Of a stretch of DNA of 64,000 nt, positions 22,798 to 34,932 are shown in pieces. Source of the stretch: Ehretia macrophylla (lineage: Eukaryota > Streptophyta > Magnoliopsida > Boraginales > Ehretiaceae); assembly GCA_037974665.1 (NCBI GenBank), contig CM075773.1, forward strand, positions 32,560,853 to 32,624,852, given 5' to 3'. The notes under the pieces are model-generated. The model saw only the letters and a list, made by a program, of their open reading frames with translations, ran no database searches and was not told the DNA's origin. Every line of letters begins with the position of its first letter. The first letter of the stretch is position 1. A program made the position numbers and the translations under genes.

Positions 22798-24246
22798 GGA
22801 AAGCTATCACTTGAACGAAGGCTTTTATCAGCATTAAAATGCTGTCTCTAAACGTCTACGTCAAAGGCGAGTGTGAAAATTTTGGATTCCCGTAAGTGTA
22901 ACTACAAGGCATTAGTATTGACTGGTCTGACTTCAAAATGATCAACCTTTTGCAACGGCTGACCTTATTTGGTTATTACACGTTAGGAGCAATCTATGAA
23001 CACATGACAATAATTTTTACATATGACAACATCAACGATAATTCTTTCTAAAGAAGGCCAGTTTAAAGAAATTTTCAATATCGACTATTCACAACTCCAA
23101 TATACATAATTCTACAATGGCTCGACAACATGTCAATCATAATAATAGACCCGAACATGTTACTAGTAATGGTAATATTCATTTTTTCTCTCACGAATTG
23201 ATATCAGTCCAAACTGAGAGAAAATTTTTCCAAAAAATAGTAGTCAATGCTAAAAAAATAATTAGGCTAGAAGGTCCTACATTCAAGTCTCGCACAAAAT
23301 GTTTTAACTCGCTATTTTTTAAACATCAAATTCTATGTCGACGACCTTGTTATAACCTATTATTCATGGATTAATTTTACCCATGAGTGGAAAGAGAAAT
23401 GCATATGTAGGTTGAGCCATGATGAAGAAGTTCTTCCATTGGTTCCATAAACTCTCTAACATATTGCACTGATTAGGCCTATAATGAAACAAATGAAAAA
23501 TTAAATAGAAAAAAATAAAACCGAAACAGCATAACTTGATAGTCACCTTTTCAATCTGTTTACTAGGCCTATAAGTCCCCTTGAATCCTCAACCAATGTC
23601 GAGCTATCTTCAAAACAAGTCCCATTATCACGGACAATGCCAGGATTTTGACTTAGTGGGGTCAATAAATGAACAATATAATATCTGTCCTTATGAAATA
23701 ATATATGTATATGAAAAAAAAAATAAAGGCACTAAGAAAAACTTTATACATAAGGTAGATATTCATATAACTTGATAATTTATTACAATTATTCTCGACA
23801 AATCTTTTATTTTTTAAAAGTGTTTCATATTTATTTCATGGGGTCCAATAAGCAAAACGAATGAGGTCAATACCAAAAACATTTATCCATTTGCTTAACA
23901 TCGTCCCTGCCAATTATTTAGGTTAAAGATTTGACCCCACTTCCCTTAACGTAACGCCGTCCCCGGCAATTATCCATTTGCTCACATTTCAACAATATCC
24001 AAAAAATTGGTAAACTTATGTCAATACAGTATATTAATTGAGAAGACGATGTTCCAAGTATGACTATAAGTGGTATATTGCTATATCATAGTATGTGAGG
24101 CATATGTGTGTACCAATTTTCATACCCATCGCTGGAAGAGAGAATAGTTGACATCAAAGTAAACGAAATCTAGTAAGAAAATCGACCTCCCATCATTTGT
24201 TCGCGCTTTTACAACCCAAAAATTCAGCATTGCTTGATTTTGCAGC

Positions 24247-27200
24247 CTAATCTTTCCAACCGTCCTTGCTCAGCCGTCTTGAGGCGATACCTTTGGATGA
24301 GAGGCTCGGAGTGACAGGCATGGAGGGTGTCTTGGGTGCCTCCTCGTCGTCCCAACTATCACCCCAGCTGTCGTCCCATCCATCATTTAAGCCAGATTCT
24401 GTTTTGCTGCCAGCTGAAACAGGCAGCTCCATATCTAGTTTTTCGTATTTGATCCCGTTTTCTGCAAGCCGCCTTTTCCGGAATTTGATGCACATCCATG
24501 GTGATGCTATTAGCAGCAGTGCAGCCAAAAGTATAAATCCAAGAGAGTGAGTGCGCTTAAAGAGGTTGATGTATGTGAACTGGAAGGCATAGTTAACTTC
24601 CTTATTGGAACTTTGCACAATAAGATCCTTAAAATCAATGCTGCAATTACCATTTCCAGCTGTTAGAACGATAAAATTGTGGCTTCCTCCTCCTCTGATA
24701 GAAACCCTCACCTGCATCATTCAAAATCAGTGCTACATATTGAACATAACTCTACATTCTTTACTTCTAGTAGTTAGATCTTATTTGTATACATCTAGTA
24801 ACTAGGAATAGAAGAGGTTAGGAAAACATTAAAAATCAAGAAGACACATGAATCATAAGTTGCTTTAGAAGACCTTCTAATGTACAAATAAAGTCTGTGG
24901 AAAGAAATATACTTGTGAAAGGGAAGGTATACAGACTATTCACATAATTGAGATATTGCTAACATGGTTTGGCTGAATAACATGGACGAAAGAGGAATAA
25001 TATTATTCTCGTCAATAGATCTCTTCAAAGCCACCTCAGGTTATTTGGAACTAATTGAAAAGGATTCAATGCATTGGAAAAACATAAGCAAATCCTTCTA
25101 TAAGGCCTTAAATTAGATTACTTAGACGAGAGAATCATTGCTTTTCTTCGTGACACTATCTACTTTCAAAAGCAAACAGAGATCCTCATCTGGTACTTAG
25201 AGATTGTAAGATGTCTATTGGAAAAACATAAGCAAATCCTTCTATAAGGCCTTAAATTAGATTACTTAGACGAGAGAATCATTGCTTTTCTTCGTGACAC
25301 TATCTACTTTCAAAAGCAAACAGAGATCCTCATCTGGTACTTAGAGATTGTAAGATGTCTATTGGAAACATGATAACATAATTCTTGATGTAACTTTCAA
25401 TTGTCAAGACCATATGCTAGTTTCATCCATATAGGAGAGGACTAAGGTTCATTTGAAAGGTTAATGCCAAAATATATGAGATTCTGAAATGAATAGCGGG
25501 GTTGGATTGGTGGCCGTATGCACAGAGAGAGAGAGAGAGAGAGAACTGACTCGGGGGTGGGGGGTGGGGGGTGGGGGGTGGGGGAGCAACGAGCCCTAGC
25601 TGCAGGCAAGAGTTACTCCTACAAATAGCCTTTAACTAATACTTACCCTCAAACAAAAGCCTCCAATTTGATGTAGTAATTGAGTGGATATGAGGACTGC
25701 TCTTTTCTCTTTATCTTGATTTCTATGGATTTATGTGCAAAATCTGATGGAACCATAGATAAGCTAGGTTTTCATCTGTTTCTACCTCTATGAAAGTATT
25801 TCTAGGGAAATTGCAGTATGAATATAGCATTTCAAGAGTTAACAAAGAATGGAAACAACTGGGAGTTCCAAAATTGCATCTCGAGCCTGGGTTAATTAGC
25901 ATTAAAAGTTAATTTTATATAAATCTCTTACAGTAACTTTTTGTGTACACTAACCTTCTTGTCTGCTTTCTCCTGGACCTTAATCTGCTCTTTCTCCAGA
26001 TGTACAAAATCAGGGGCAGAAATTTTAATTCTGAGAGTGCCTTTTCCCTTGTTCTGAATCAAAAGTGAAAATTCTGGAGATTCTGGGGGATCAAAAGCAA
26101 GAAACTTGCATCAGTTAACTGGAAGCTCATTAATCTCCATAATGCGTGTGATGATAAATACACAGAATTGGGATGAAAACAGTTTTGTAGGCTACTCGTC
26201 CAGAATCGTAATAGTATAGAATGAATCCAATTAATTTCTTCGAGCCGGTCATCAAGCAATTACATGGGAAGTATATGTCCAATGAAACCCTTGTTAGATT
26301 GCTGAGGCCGCAAACTAATCCCTACTATATGCAATTGTGAATTCTGCTCTATATTTTCAAACATTGTTCTTGTTATTGTTATAGCTTTTGTGAATGTGGA
26401 ATTTCAGCCATTACATCAAAAATTACACCAACATTTGGTCATTTGATCCTTTAAACTGTAGTGCAGCAGATTTTTAGCTATTTCTTTGGCTTATCGTATC
26501 TCAAACTCAACTAGTTCACTTAGAGATAGATAAGCAACCCAGTTGAGCTAAGATAAGACTATGCTTCAAAGAGCTAAAAAGATTGATTTTGGTGTGTTAA
26601 ACATAGTTGTCTGATCCGTTTGGTTAACTTACTTTTTGAAGTACCTTTAAATGCAAAAATAAAATGTTTGTTAACATCAATGGAAATCATCTATTAGATT
26701 AGGAAAAAACCTTGATTTCAAGTGCATATATGACCTGGAGCAAAGATTATTACAAGGTAAGAAAATATATACCAATATATCCAACAATGTGCATACGAAC
26801 TATTAATTGTAAAAAGCCGAAGGATCCACAATTACTGAAGGCAAAAGACATCGTACCATTTCCAGGAACTCTCAAACAAGCGACCAGCGCCTTCTTGTCA
26901 TCAGTACAACTAATGGATGATGAATCACATTCTTCACCCCGAGAACTCTCCTTCCTCCCCGGAGGCAAACTCACCGTTCCCTTTCCATTCTTCGAATCTG
27001 ACACATCATTGCCTCTATCAATCTCGCGACCCTCCTTCTGAAATTCATCGCCTTTTGCCTCTTTTTGCTTATTTACACCTTCTTTCGACTCCAACTGCTT
27101 ACTGGACTTGTCCTTAGTATTCGATTTCGAGTTCTCAACCCCCACTTTCAGTCCACCTTTCTCATCCTGAGCTTTCTTTACTGTTTCAACTTTCTCATCC

Positions 27201-27448
27201 ACACTGCTATTGTTGTTTGCTATCACTCCTACACTTTTCTTATCTAACCCAATGCCATTTACCTAAATATAAGAGATCTAAGATCCATAAAAAAAGCTAT
27301 CTTGAAAATACCCATCAAATAAATTAAACAAAGTAATTAACTTTAAAAGAGTAATCTTTATATCTACCTCTGAATCAGCTATGACAGAGTTGACAATTAC
27401 TAATGCTACAAATAATGTTGCTATTGAAGTATAATAAATCTTGCCCAT
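24247..27448 (-). CDS. Single-pass type I membrane protein, plant-specific, four exons
   Basis: Exons read 27448-27368, 27262-26857, 26082-25955 and 24711-24247; all junctions are GT-AG and the frame closes to 359 residues. Residues 1-24 are a signal peptide (IATLFVALVIVNSVIA). Residues about 30-150 are a very polar Lys/Glu/Ser-rich linker. Exon 3 and the start of exon 4 form a beta-rich lumenal domain (FSLLIQNKGKGTLRIKISAP, later RVSIRGGGSHNFIVLTAG and NCSIDF). A membrane segment lies at about 262-280 (LGFILLAALLLIASPW). The cytoplasmic tail is acidic, with repeated Trp-Asp (DGWDDSWGDSWDDEEAP), a Pro/Ser-rich part and a final KDGWKD. I recognise the family as an uncharacterised conserved plant membrane protein (DUF7356-like, from memory) and assign no function. 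A 5'-leader intron (27465-27600) is also visible. Confidence 0.8.
25073..25360. repeat. Perfect tandem duplication, 2 x 144 bp, in an intron
   Basis: 25073-25216 is repeated base for base at 25217-25360, followed by the first eight bases of a third copy. It lies in the third intron (24712-25954) of the membrane-protein gene. No divergence is seen, so it is either very recent or an assembly artefact. Confidence 0.9.
25521..25586. repeat. (GA)n and (G5-6T)n microsatellites in an intron
   Basis: A GAGAGA stretch near 25524-25545 is followed a few bases later by four to five units of GGGGGGT (about 25554-25585). G-rich on the plus strand; in the pre-mRNA (minus strand) it is a C-rich tract. Confidence 0.8.
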
Positions 27449-27464
27449 CTTTTCATGAATCACA

Positions 27465-27600
27465 CTGCATCATAATTGCACAAACACATATATTAACTGA
27501 ATAAAAACATCAATATTTACAAATCTAAAGCATGATTATTGCCTTGTTACTAGAATAAAGTGTGGAGCTGACCTTATTGATGTATCTGGCTTTGTCTTAC
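27465..27600 (-). other. 5'-leader intron of the membrane-protein gene
   Basis: On the minus strand CTAAG is followed by the strong donor GTAAGAC (27600-27594), and GATGCAG (ending at 27465) precedes the exon that carries the ATG at 27448. Leader introns of this size are common in plants. Confidence 0.5.
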
Positions 27601-27679
27601 CTTAGCAAAGCAGCAGAGAACTCTGGCCACAAGTAGTATATGTATGTACGGCTGCGTAATGGGTGGGTTGGGCTTTTGT

Positions 27680-27700
27680 GGGGGGGGGGGGGGGGGGGGG
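27680..27700. repeat. Run of 21 G upstream of the membrane-protein gene
   Basis: An uninterrupted G-run on the plus strand in a G/T-rich block (27660-27745), about 80 bp upstream of the leader-intron donor. In sense it is poly-C and may be in the 5' leader or promoter. Length in such runs is easily mis-sequenced. Confidence 0.85.
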
Positions 27701-29396
27701 ATTGGGGTTGGTGTTTGTGTTGGGTTGGGTGTTGTGTGTGGACTTGTGTAGAAAGGTAGTCATATAACTGTAAGAGCCCACTGCTTGGGGGATGAGACAT
27801 GTTGCCAAGGAGTGGGAGTCAAGTTTTTGGTGGTGATAGACAGTAAAGTAAGGATGCTCGGATTTAAAAGTTGCGAACTATTTATATTATTTTGTTATAA
27901 TTATATTAATAATTCGTAATTATTAAATTCTATTTATAATACATGACATTATAAACAGATTCATTTTCGAGACAACAGACATGGTGCATTTCTTAGGTTA
28001 TTTTCGCTAGTTTATATTTTACTGGAGGATTTTTCTTTCTCAGATATCTAATGACTGGTTAAGATATTTTTGTAATTTAAAGAAAATATTTTTAATTTTA
28101 CGCTTTGAAATCAACAGTTTACATCAGAAAGAAGACAATTCAATGTTTTGACCAAATAATTCGACAACGTGACTAAGTACGAACTAAATAAGAATACTCA
28201 TCTCAATTTATGGAAAAGGTTTAGCGTAGGCGTGCAAAAATAACATGTCTAGATTTTTGAATGCTTTGACGTGAGACATAATCTCATTTTCTTTCTTATC
28301 CTGATTGTGGTTGTTTTACTTGAATAGAGGGCTTGGAATATGCTTGGCTGCAGAAAGCTGAATGGTTCTCAACATATACTTGAAAACTTATAAATATATA
28401 ATGTTAAAAGCATATTATATATTATACTCTCTTAGATTGTCGAGATCTAGATTCTTTTTTATTTTTTTTGGTCAATATAGGATCAATATATTATACTTTG
28501 TACATTGTGATACTGAGAGCCGTAAGTCTTACATGAATGAGTTTTGTCAGTATTTAAATCCCAAATAATATAATAACATTAATAGAGAAATAAATGATAA
28601 TAAAGTAATTATATGATCTTCCTAATAATATTATTATATTATTAAGGTATTTAAATTCGTTTTGCCAATGAGCTATATAGGCCCACCGCAACCACAGATC
28701 ACATGATGTTAGAGCCTTATGGATGGATCTTAGTACTTGGGCTCTTCTAGACATTTTCCACATGGAAAAGAATTGGATAACACTTTTCTTATCAGGATCG
28801 AAATTGGGCCTGTCTTTGTAATGTCCATTTAGCCTGAATTGAAAGTGGGGATTGTTAACTATTATACTCGTCCACAAATGGTAGTAATCTCTAACGAATT
28901 TAGATCTGCTATATATGCTTCCTCTCTCCAATGTTCAGTCATTCCGGCCCAAGTGTCTAAATAGATTATCGAGTAATCGGAGATGAAAAAAAATACCTGA
29001 AATTACAATATGAAGCTACGACATTGAGAAATGTCCATGTATTTGCAGTCCATAATAGACTACACAATATGATTTTTGAAAACATTATTGAAGTCATACC
29101 TAAACCAAGTTTATCAAGTATTTGGCTTACTGGTAATCTCCCATATAGAGTGACTTTAATAGTCATAGCATGAAACTTCTATAATAGATCGATGGGAACC
29201 TCCATAATGACCTTCCAATAATTTTTAGCATAGTGTTTTTATTTTTTGCTTTGAATAAGGTGAAAATTCATGGACTATACGTCAAACCTCTCATGTGCAG
29301 TGGCAGAGCGACCTTTTAAAGAGAGTTTGCTCTCAACTTGAAAAAAAGAACTTTTCTTGTTATCCAAAATGTATATATATATATATATATATATAT

Positions 29397-29499
29397 AATC
29401 ATATAACAAAAGGTTCAAGATGTGCACTAATACGAGGGTTATATATATTCTAATGAACTCTCGTATTAGTGCACATCTTGACCTTTTTATTATATGATT
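29397..29499. repeat. Foldback hairpin with about 42-bp arms
   Basis: The left arm (29397-29438) and right arm (about 29457-29499) are inverted copies with only a few mismatches and a short A/T-rich loop; the shared core is AAGATGTGCACTAATACGAG. It sits right after a (TA)n tract (about 29373-29396). It could be a small MITE inserted at TA, or a miRNA-like precursor; nothing in the sequence decides. Confidence 0.8.
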
Positions 29500-30701
29500 G
29501 CACACTCTAACTTTTGGGTCCCGATTTTGTCCCTACTCATATATATAATTAAATTTCTATTATAGAAAAGTAAGGGGGTTGAGAGGCTGTATGTAACGAT
29601 ACTCTCTTGCTTTACACGGTCAAAGATGCATGTCAGTCGTCGGTGTTGCCCTCCAGCATATGTCGACAACAGAATTCAACTTCCCCAGTCATGAGGGTAT
29701 ACCAAAAGGATTATTAGATAACGACTAAGCACTTCAAAATTTGAAGAATAAAGCCACTAAAACACGTTGTACCACACCTAAATCAGTGTAAAGCAATAAT
29801 GTATATAGAGTCAAGCCACTTGGCATTTATTCTAGTGGGTGTAGGAAATTTCGAAATCGATTTTCAAAATGTATAACATTCTTTTTAAAGTGATCGGTTT
29901 AAATTTTCCTTTGAATGAAAAAAAAAAAATTAATATAGAGTCGAAAAGTCTAAGAATTTTGAAAATGGTTTATATATGTCAATATCAAGTGATGAGAGTA
30001 CCATGTCTGTCAAGCCGACCTTGGGTCCAAAATATATGCCTTTTTGGAAATTTTCTAATTAGAAGAAGATTAAGACAGCTCATGGAGGAGAAAAAATGGT
30101 GACTGAGATTAGACATAGGTCTCACATTCTCCTGTTTGAGTCCAGTGCTTAGTTTGAAAGTTTGACAAATTCAACAAAAATGTCTGATTTTGAGTCAATA
30201 ATTAGAGGAAAGCACAATAATGGCCATCTGTTGGGGGTGGATTAATGGAAGTCTGACTAGAATGTGCTGCAATTGATCGCATCACCCTCTACATAAACAA
30301 TTATAGGTTCCTTCTAAACATAAAAAAGAGGGTGTGAACTGTGAAAGAATAAGTGAAGGGTTGAAAGGATTGGTAAGGAGTTTTTCACCCCTTTTCGAAA
30401 TAAAGTGAATAATGGATAGGATCCTTACCCATTAAGGAGTGACACGAAATATTACCTAAAATTTTATTACGTAGAGGAGGGTAAACACATGAAGAGATAA
30501 ATGAGTGATATGTAATAATTCTCTTAGAATACTGATGCCTACATGTAACTTTTTTCTTGTAGAAATGATTATCAGTATTGTTATATGAGTAATGCTTTAT
30601 AACTCCTTCAACCCTTTTTTATAAAATAAAAATACATATATCAATTGGTGAATATCTCGTGTATATGATAAAAACTTATTATACAAAAAAATTAAAAAGA
30701 T

Positions 30702-30733
<32 letters not shown>

Positions 30734-30866
30734 TATTGAATTCCGCCAACTGAATTCTTACGTTATAAAAAAAAGTCTTGGGATGAGCATGAGTTGTGCA
30801 AGGCTCGGCAGCAGAGCTTTCAATAGTTTTTGTCCTATAAGCAATGCAAGTGATCTTATCATGTAT

Positions 30867-30889
30867 TTGACAAAAAAAAAAAAAAAAAA
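30867..30889 (+). mobile_element. Tail-only insertion with 15-bp direct repeats
   Basis: TTGAC plus an A-run lies between GATCTTATCATGTAT (30852-30866) and GATCTTATAATGTAT (30890-30904), 14 of 15 identical. Confidence 0.6.
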
Positions 30890-33191
30890 GATCTTATAAT
30901 GTATATATGGCGGTGTCAATTCAATTCAAGAAACATCCAGCCAAGAAAATAGAGACAGTGCCATGACAGTAGGCCCCAATGCATTTCCATGAGGAAGAAA
31001 ACAACACCAAGATCACGATAAGGGAGGGGACCATAGTGCTTTATATGTATATATCTTGATAGTCATCGATCATCAAAATACTAATATTTGTTCTCATACA
31101 GTTATTTTTTTCCTTCCATTTCTCTTCAATTATTGTTGTGCAAATGCTTATTATCAACTAAACTACCAATCAGAATTTTAAAAACATATTGAAAATAAAT
31201 TGGAAAGAAAATAAACTGTAGTCGACCAATGTTCAATTAGGTTAAAAAATTATTAAATTATCACTTTGTTTAAAAATTTAAGTTGTTATAAGAAGTTTAT
31301 TATATTTATTTATTGTTATTAACATGGCTCTTCACGTGAAGAAGGGATTTGCTTTAAGTTTTGAATATAAATAGTTTTAAGATATTAACGAATTAATAAT
31401 CTAAGTTATGATATTATATTAAATTAATTTTTAAATAAAATAATAACTTAATAGGAATCAATCAGAACATGCGTCAATATTTCTAAAATTAATCCAGTTC
31501 ATCACTAATTTATGAGGGTGTTTGCATATCTCGAGGAAAGTGCCCATAGGCTCTTGTTAATGTCTTTGAGCATTAAATAATATTTGTGTTTTAACTTTAA
31601 TAGATTTGAGGTTTATAATTATGTAAATACATTGGTCGATCGAGGATTTTTTTTTTTTGGGTCGGAAGAAATGTAGATATGCTACTTTGGAGTTAAGGAA
31701 TTCAGCTTCGGCAGCATGCAAATGCTTAATGTGTGTTAGAGAAATTAAACTAATCAATTATACATTTTTTTAATATAGATTAAGTTATATTTTTTAAAAA
31801 AGTGATCGCTTAATCTTATATCAAAACCTCCTCCAAAAAAGGTATTATCTCAAATCATGTCACTAAAACTCGTTTATCATGTACATAATTGAAATCTCAT
31901 TGTACATGATAGAGCGTGTTAAAGATATCAATAATTATGTAGAATACAGTAACGAAGAAATGGTTCAGCTCATTTGGAAACAGCCTTGTTGACTATTATA
32001 TGAGATAACAATAAGTCTTAGGAATGGGAACATCCAATTAATAGCTCAAAGATATGGATGTCGTTGAACTTCAAAGTAAGAGTATGGATTAAGTATCAAA
32101 CAAATTAATGGTGGATGGGCAACTCAATATCATTTATGGTTTAGTTTACTTCTCATGTTCTTTTCACACTATCTAGAGGATATAGAGAGGATATAGATGG
32201 GCCTTATCACTAATTCTGTAAAAGCTTTGCTCGTTTTAGTAACGGAGACCCCTAAGATCATGGTATGCATTTATATATATATATATTTTTTTTGTAAGAG
32301 GCATTGAATTTTTGTTTTTGGTTTTTCAAAATAGAAGGATAAAATGCACCATATGATGAAGGTTTTTGTAGTAGCCGTGATTTGAAAACCCTTAATAATT
32401 TACTAAATAAGTTAGTTATCTCCTATAGTACTATAATAACCTTATAAAAAGGTTGAATGAACACTAAATTATTTGAAGAGTTAATCCACAATCTGTTTCC
32501 CGATCTTTTTTATAAAGACCAGTCTCTATAGTTTGCTAAATAAGCCAGTTACCCTCTATGATATCATAATGATTTTATAAATGACGTGAGCTCTAAATTT
32601 ACTTTGATAACTACTCTGCAACTCTATTCCTCGAAATTTTTAACAAATTGGAATCGGAACTTGATCAAGATTCAAAACATAATTGCCTCATAGAGTTTAA
32701 ATACATGTATTTGTCCCCCTCACGTGTAAGCTATTTTTGTTTTTGTTTTTAAATAATGTAAAAATTCAATTCGTAAAATTTAATCACAAATTATTAAAAT
32801 TTCGAATGCAGTGTTATGATATGCCGTTTAAGCCAAAATTTTCAATTAACCAGTATGTGTGGTGGAATCTGTATTTAAGATGAGGTGATCATGATGTCAT
32901 GCTCGTCACCATAAAAGTAAAGCTGCAAATAAAAGGCTATCAATCAATACGACACGCATCGCAGTAGCTGCAAACACGATCGAATTCACGAGAAAAATTG
33001 GAAATAATATCTTAACTTTTTGCAATTAATTGAAGAAACGACACGTAAAATACAGAGAGTTTAATAATTGAATTTCTGAAGGTTTGAGAAGTTACGTACG
33101 TGTCTGATTCTCAGGGGACTTATTGGGGACCACTCTGCAATAGTCGGCGTCTGCAATGTGATGTGTTGGTGTGACCAAGTCTAATACTGCC

Positions 33192-33214
33192 TTTACCAAA
33201 AAAAAAAAAAAAAA
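33192..33214 (+). mobile_element. Tail-only insertion with 15-bp direct repeats
   Basis: TTTACC plus an A-run lies between two perfect copies of AAGTCTAATACTGCC (33177-33191 and 33215-33229). Confidence 0.6.
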
Positions 33215-34887
33215 AAGTCTAATACTGCCAAACAACACCTTTTTTGTAGGTCAACGTTATTAATTATCTTTACGTTGACATTTGTTACAACTTGCCCTAG
33301 GGAATCTAAATGCAAGATTATGCTAGTGAAGGTGAAAACAAGAGTATGATCATCGCGGAAGATTAATTGCGATAAAATAATAATATGGTTATTTAATATG
33401 TTATTTAATAGTTCAGATTATATAATTATAATTGTATTATTAATATATTTATTAGTATTAATCTTTCTCATGTATTATAATATAATGAGAATTAAGATAA
33501 AACGAGTGAGAAAAGTTATGCTAGTGATTTGTCTTGCTATGGGGCTTTTCTTGTATTAGTGTCTAAGCTTGTTTCTTTTCATAGTTTTGAGAAAAGGGAA
33601 TTATAACTCTTGGAGCAATTCAAATTAGAATCGTCTTTTAATTAATACTTTCTTTTTTTTTAGTATTCCAATATTATATCTTTACCGTTCATTTAAGGTT
33701 TTAATCTACAAAAATTGAGAAAAAATATTTTTGGTGAGCGAATTGAATAGCTGAGATACAATTAGTTAGAGGATCTTGATCTCATTTGAAGGCTTCTAAT
33801 TTCATTAATGTAGGCACAATATCTCTTTTAACCTCAATTTCTTCTAGAACCAAAAAGGGAAGTACAACATTGTGCATGTATATATTTTATTATTTATTAA
33901 GTTTGAATTATCAACGAGAAGTCTATTTTATTAGTTTATTATTTCTAATACTTGTCATACAGCTAACTGTGTAGCTTTTCAGACTAAGTAAACAAAGAAC
34001 AGAAAAAAAATAATAATATATATATATATATATATTGTAGTTCACCGGTCGTTTTAAGGATGTAAAACCTTCAAATTCTACTTGACATAAATTTCATTCT
34101 TTTTTCTATTACTATAGCGGAAGATGATTAACTCGAGAAGAAAAGGTGAAATAGCAAAAAAAAAAAAAAAAAATGGGTACAGAAAGGTACGTAAGGTGGG
34201 GTTAGGTCTGCGCATCACATGCAAATACGAAAAAAGCCTTTCGGTTTCGGCCCTTTGAGGTGAGGACGGAGCCATCACGAGCCTTGTCCTCCAAAGATCA
34301 CCATTATCGTTTTTTCAAAGACACCTTTATGTCTTTAATGGAGTGTAGTAACTGTTTGGTCCCATGTTTGATGCTGATATTTAGCTTTCTGAATTGATTA
34401 CAATGCCAACGAATTGAATTTGTCATACACGAAACAAAGTCAATTAGTGGTTGATGGTTGGGCACTTGGTTCTCTTTCTCTCTACATCGCTTCAATAATA
34501 ACTAGTCTTGAAAAAATGATGCCAAATTATAAGATAAAGGCTAAGCCAAAAACAAAGATTAGGAAAAGGCACACAATATTTTAGATGACATGGACTATTA
34601 TTAGATTACAAGGATTAATATGGTACTTTTCGATTCAACTTTTTATGATAAGAAATTCATTCTTACATTAGATTTACCTTAATAAAGTTATAAATCCTGA
34701 GGTTCCCTGCTCCTTAACGCATGCACAAGGATCAAACAATCTCAATTATATGTAAGAATAACTAAATCAGTTTACAAACACCAATTAGTGGGTTAATCAA
34801 CTAAAAAATCTTATTTAAAGCTATGTCAAGTTCATAAGAGAGTCAGATCATCAGCCGTACTAGAACACAAAATGTCATATAACAATT

Positions 34888-34892
34888 ATTAC

Positions 34893-34932
<40 letters not shown>
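34888..34932. repeat. (ATT)n microsatellite
   Basis: About fourteen ATT units in a row. On the minus strand it reads as a poly-Asn frame, which is a side effect of the repeat. Confidence 0.9.

Larger units (their letters stand above)
19255..24246. other. Gene-free AT-rich spacer
   Basis: No exon chain or known domain on either strand. It holds (TA)n microsatellites (near 22213-22234 and 22272-22283), a run of imperfect repeats in 22180-22380 with the phrase TCTGACTTCACTATA recurring, and the short retroposon copies at 21090 and 22781 listed separately. Around 23264-23300 the plus strand has a B-box-like CATTCAAGTCTCG, possibly a SINE scrap. Confidence 0.5.

Noticed and set aside
28554..29166. 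Two minus-strand frames (125 and 66 codons) close together
   Set aside because: No domain, no splice-consistent link, and the C-terminal part is A/T-run sequence. I treat them as chance frames, though an old transposon remnant cannot be excluded.
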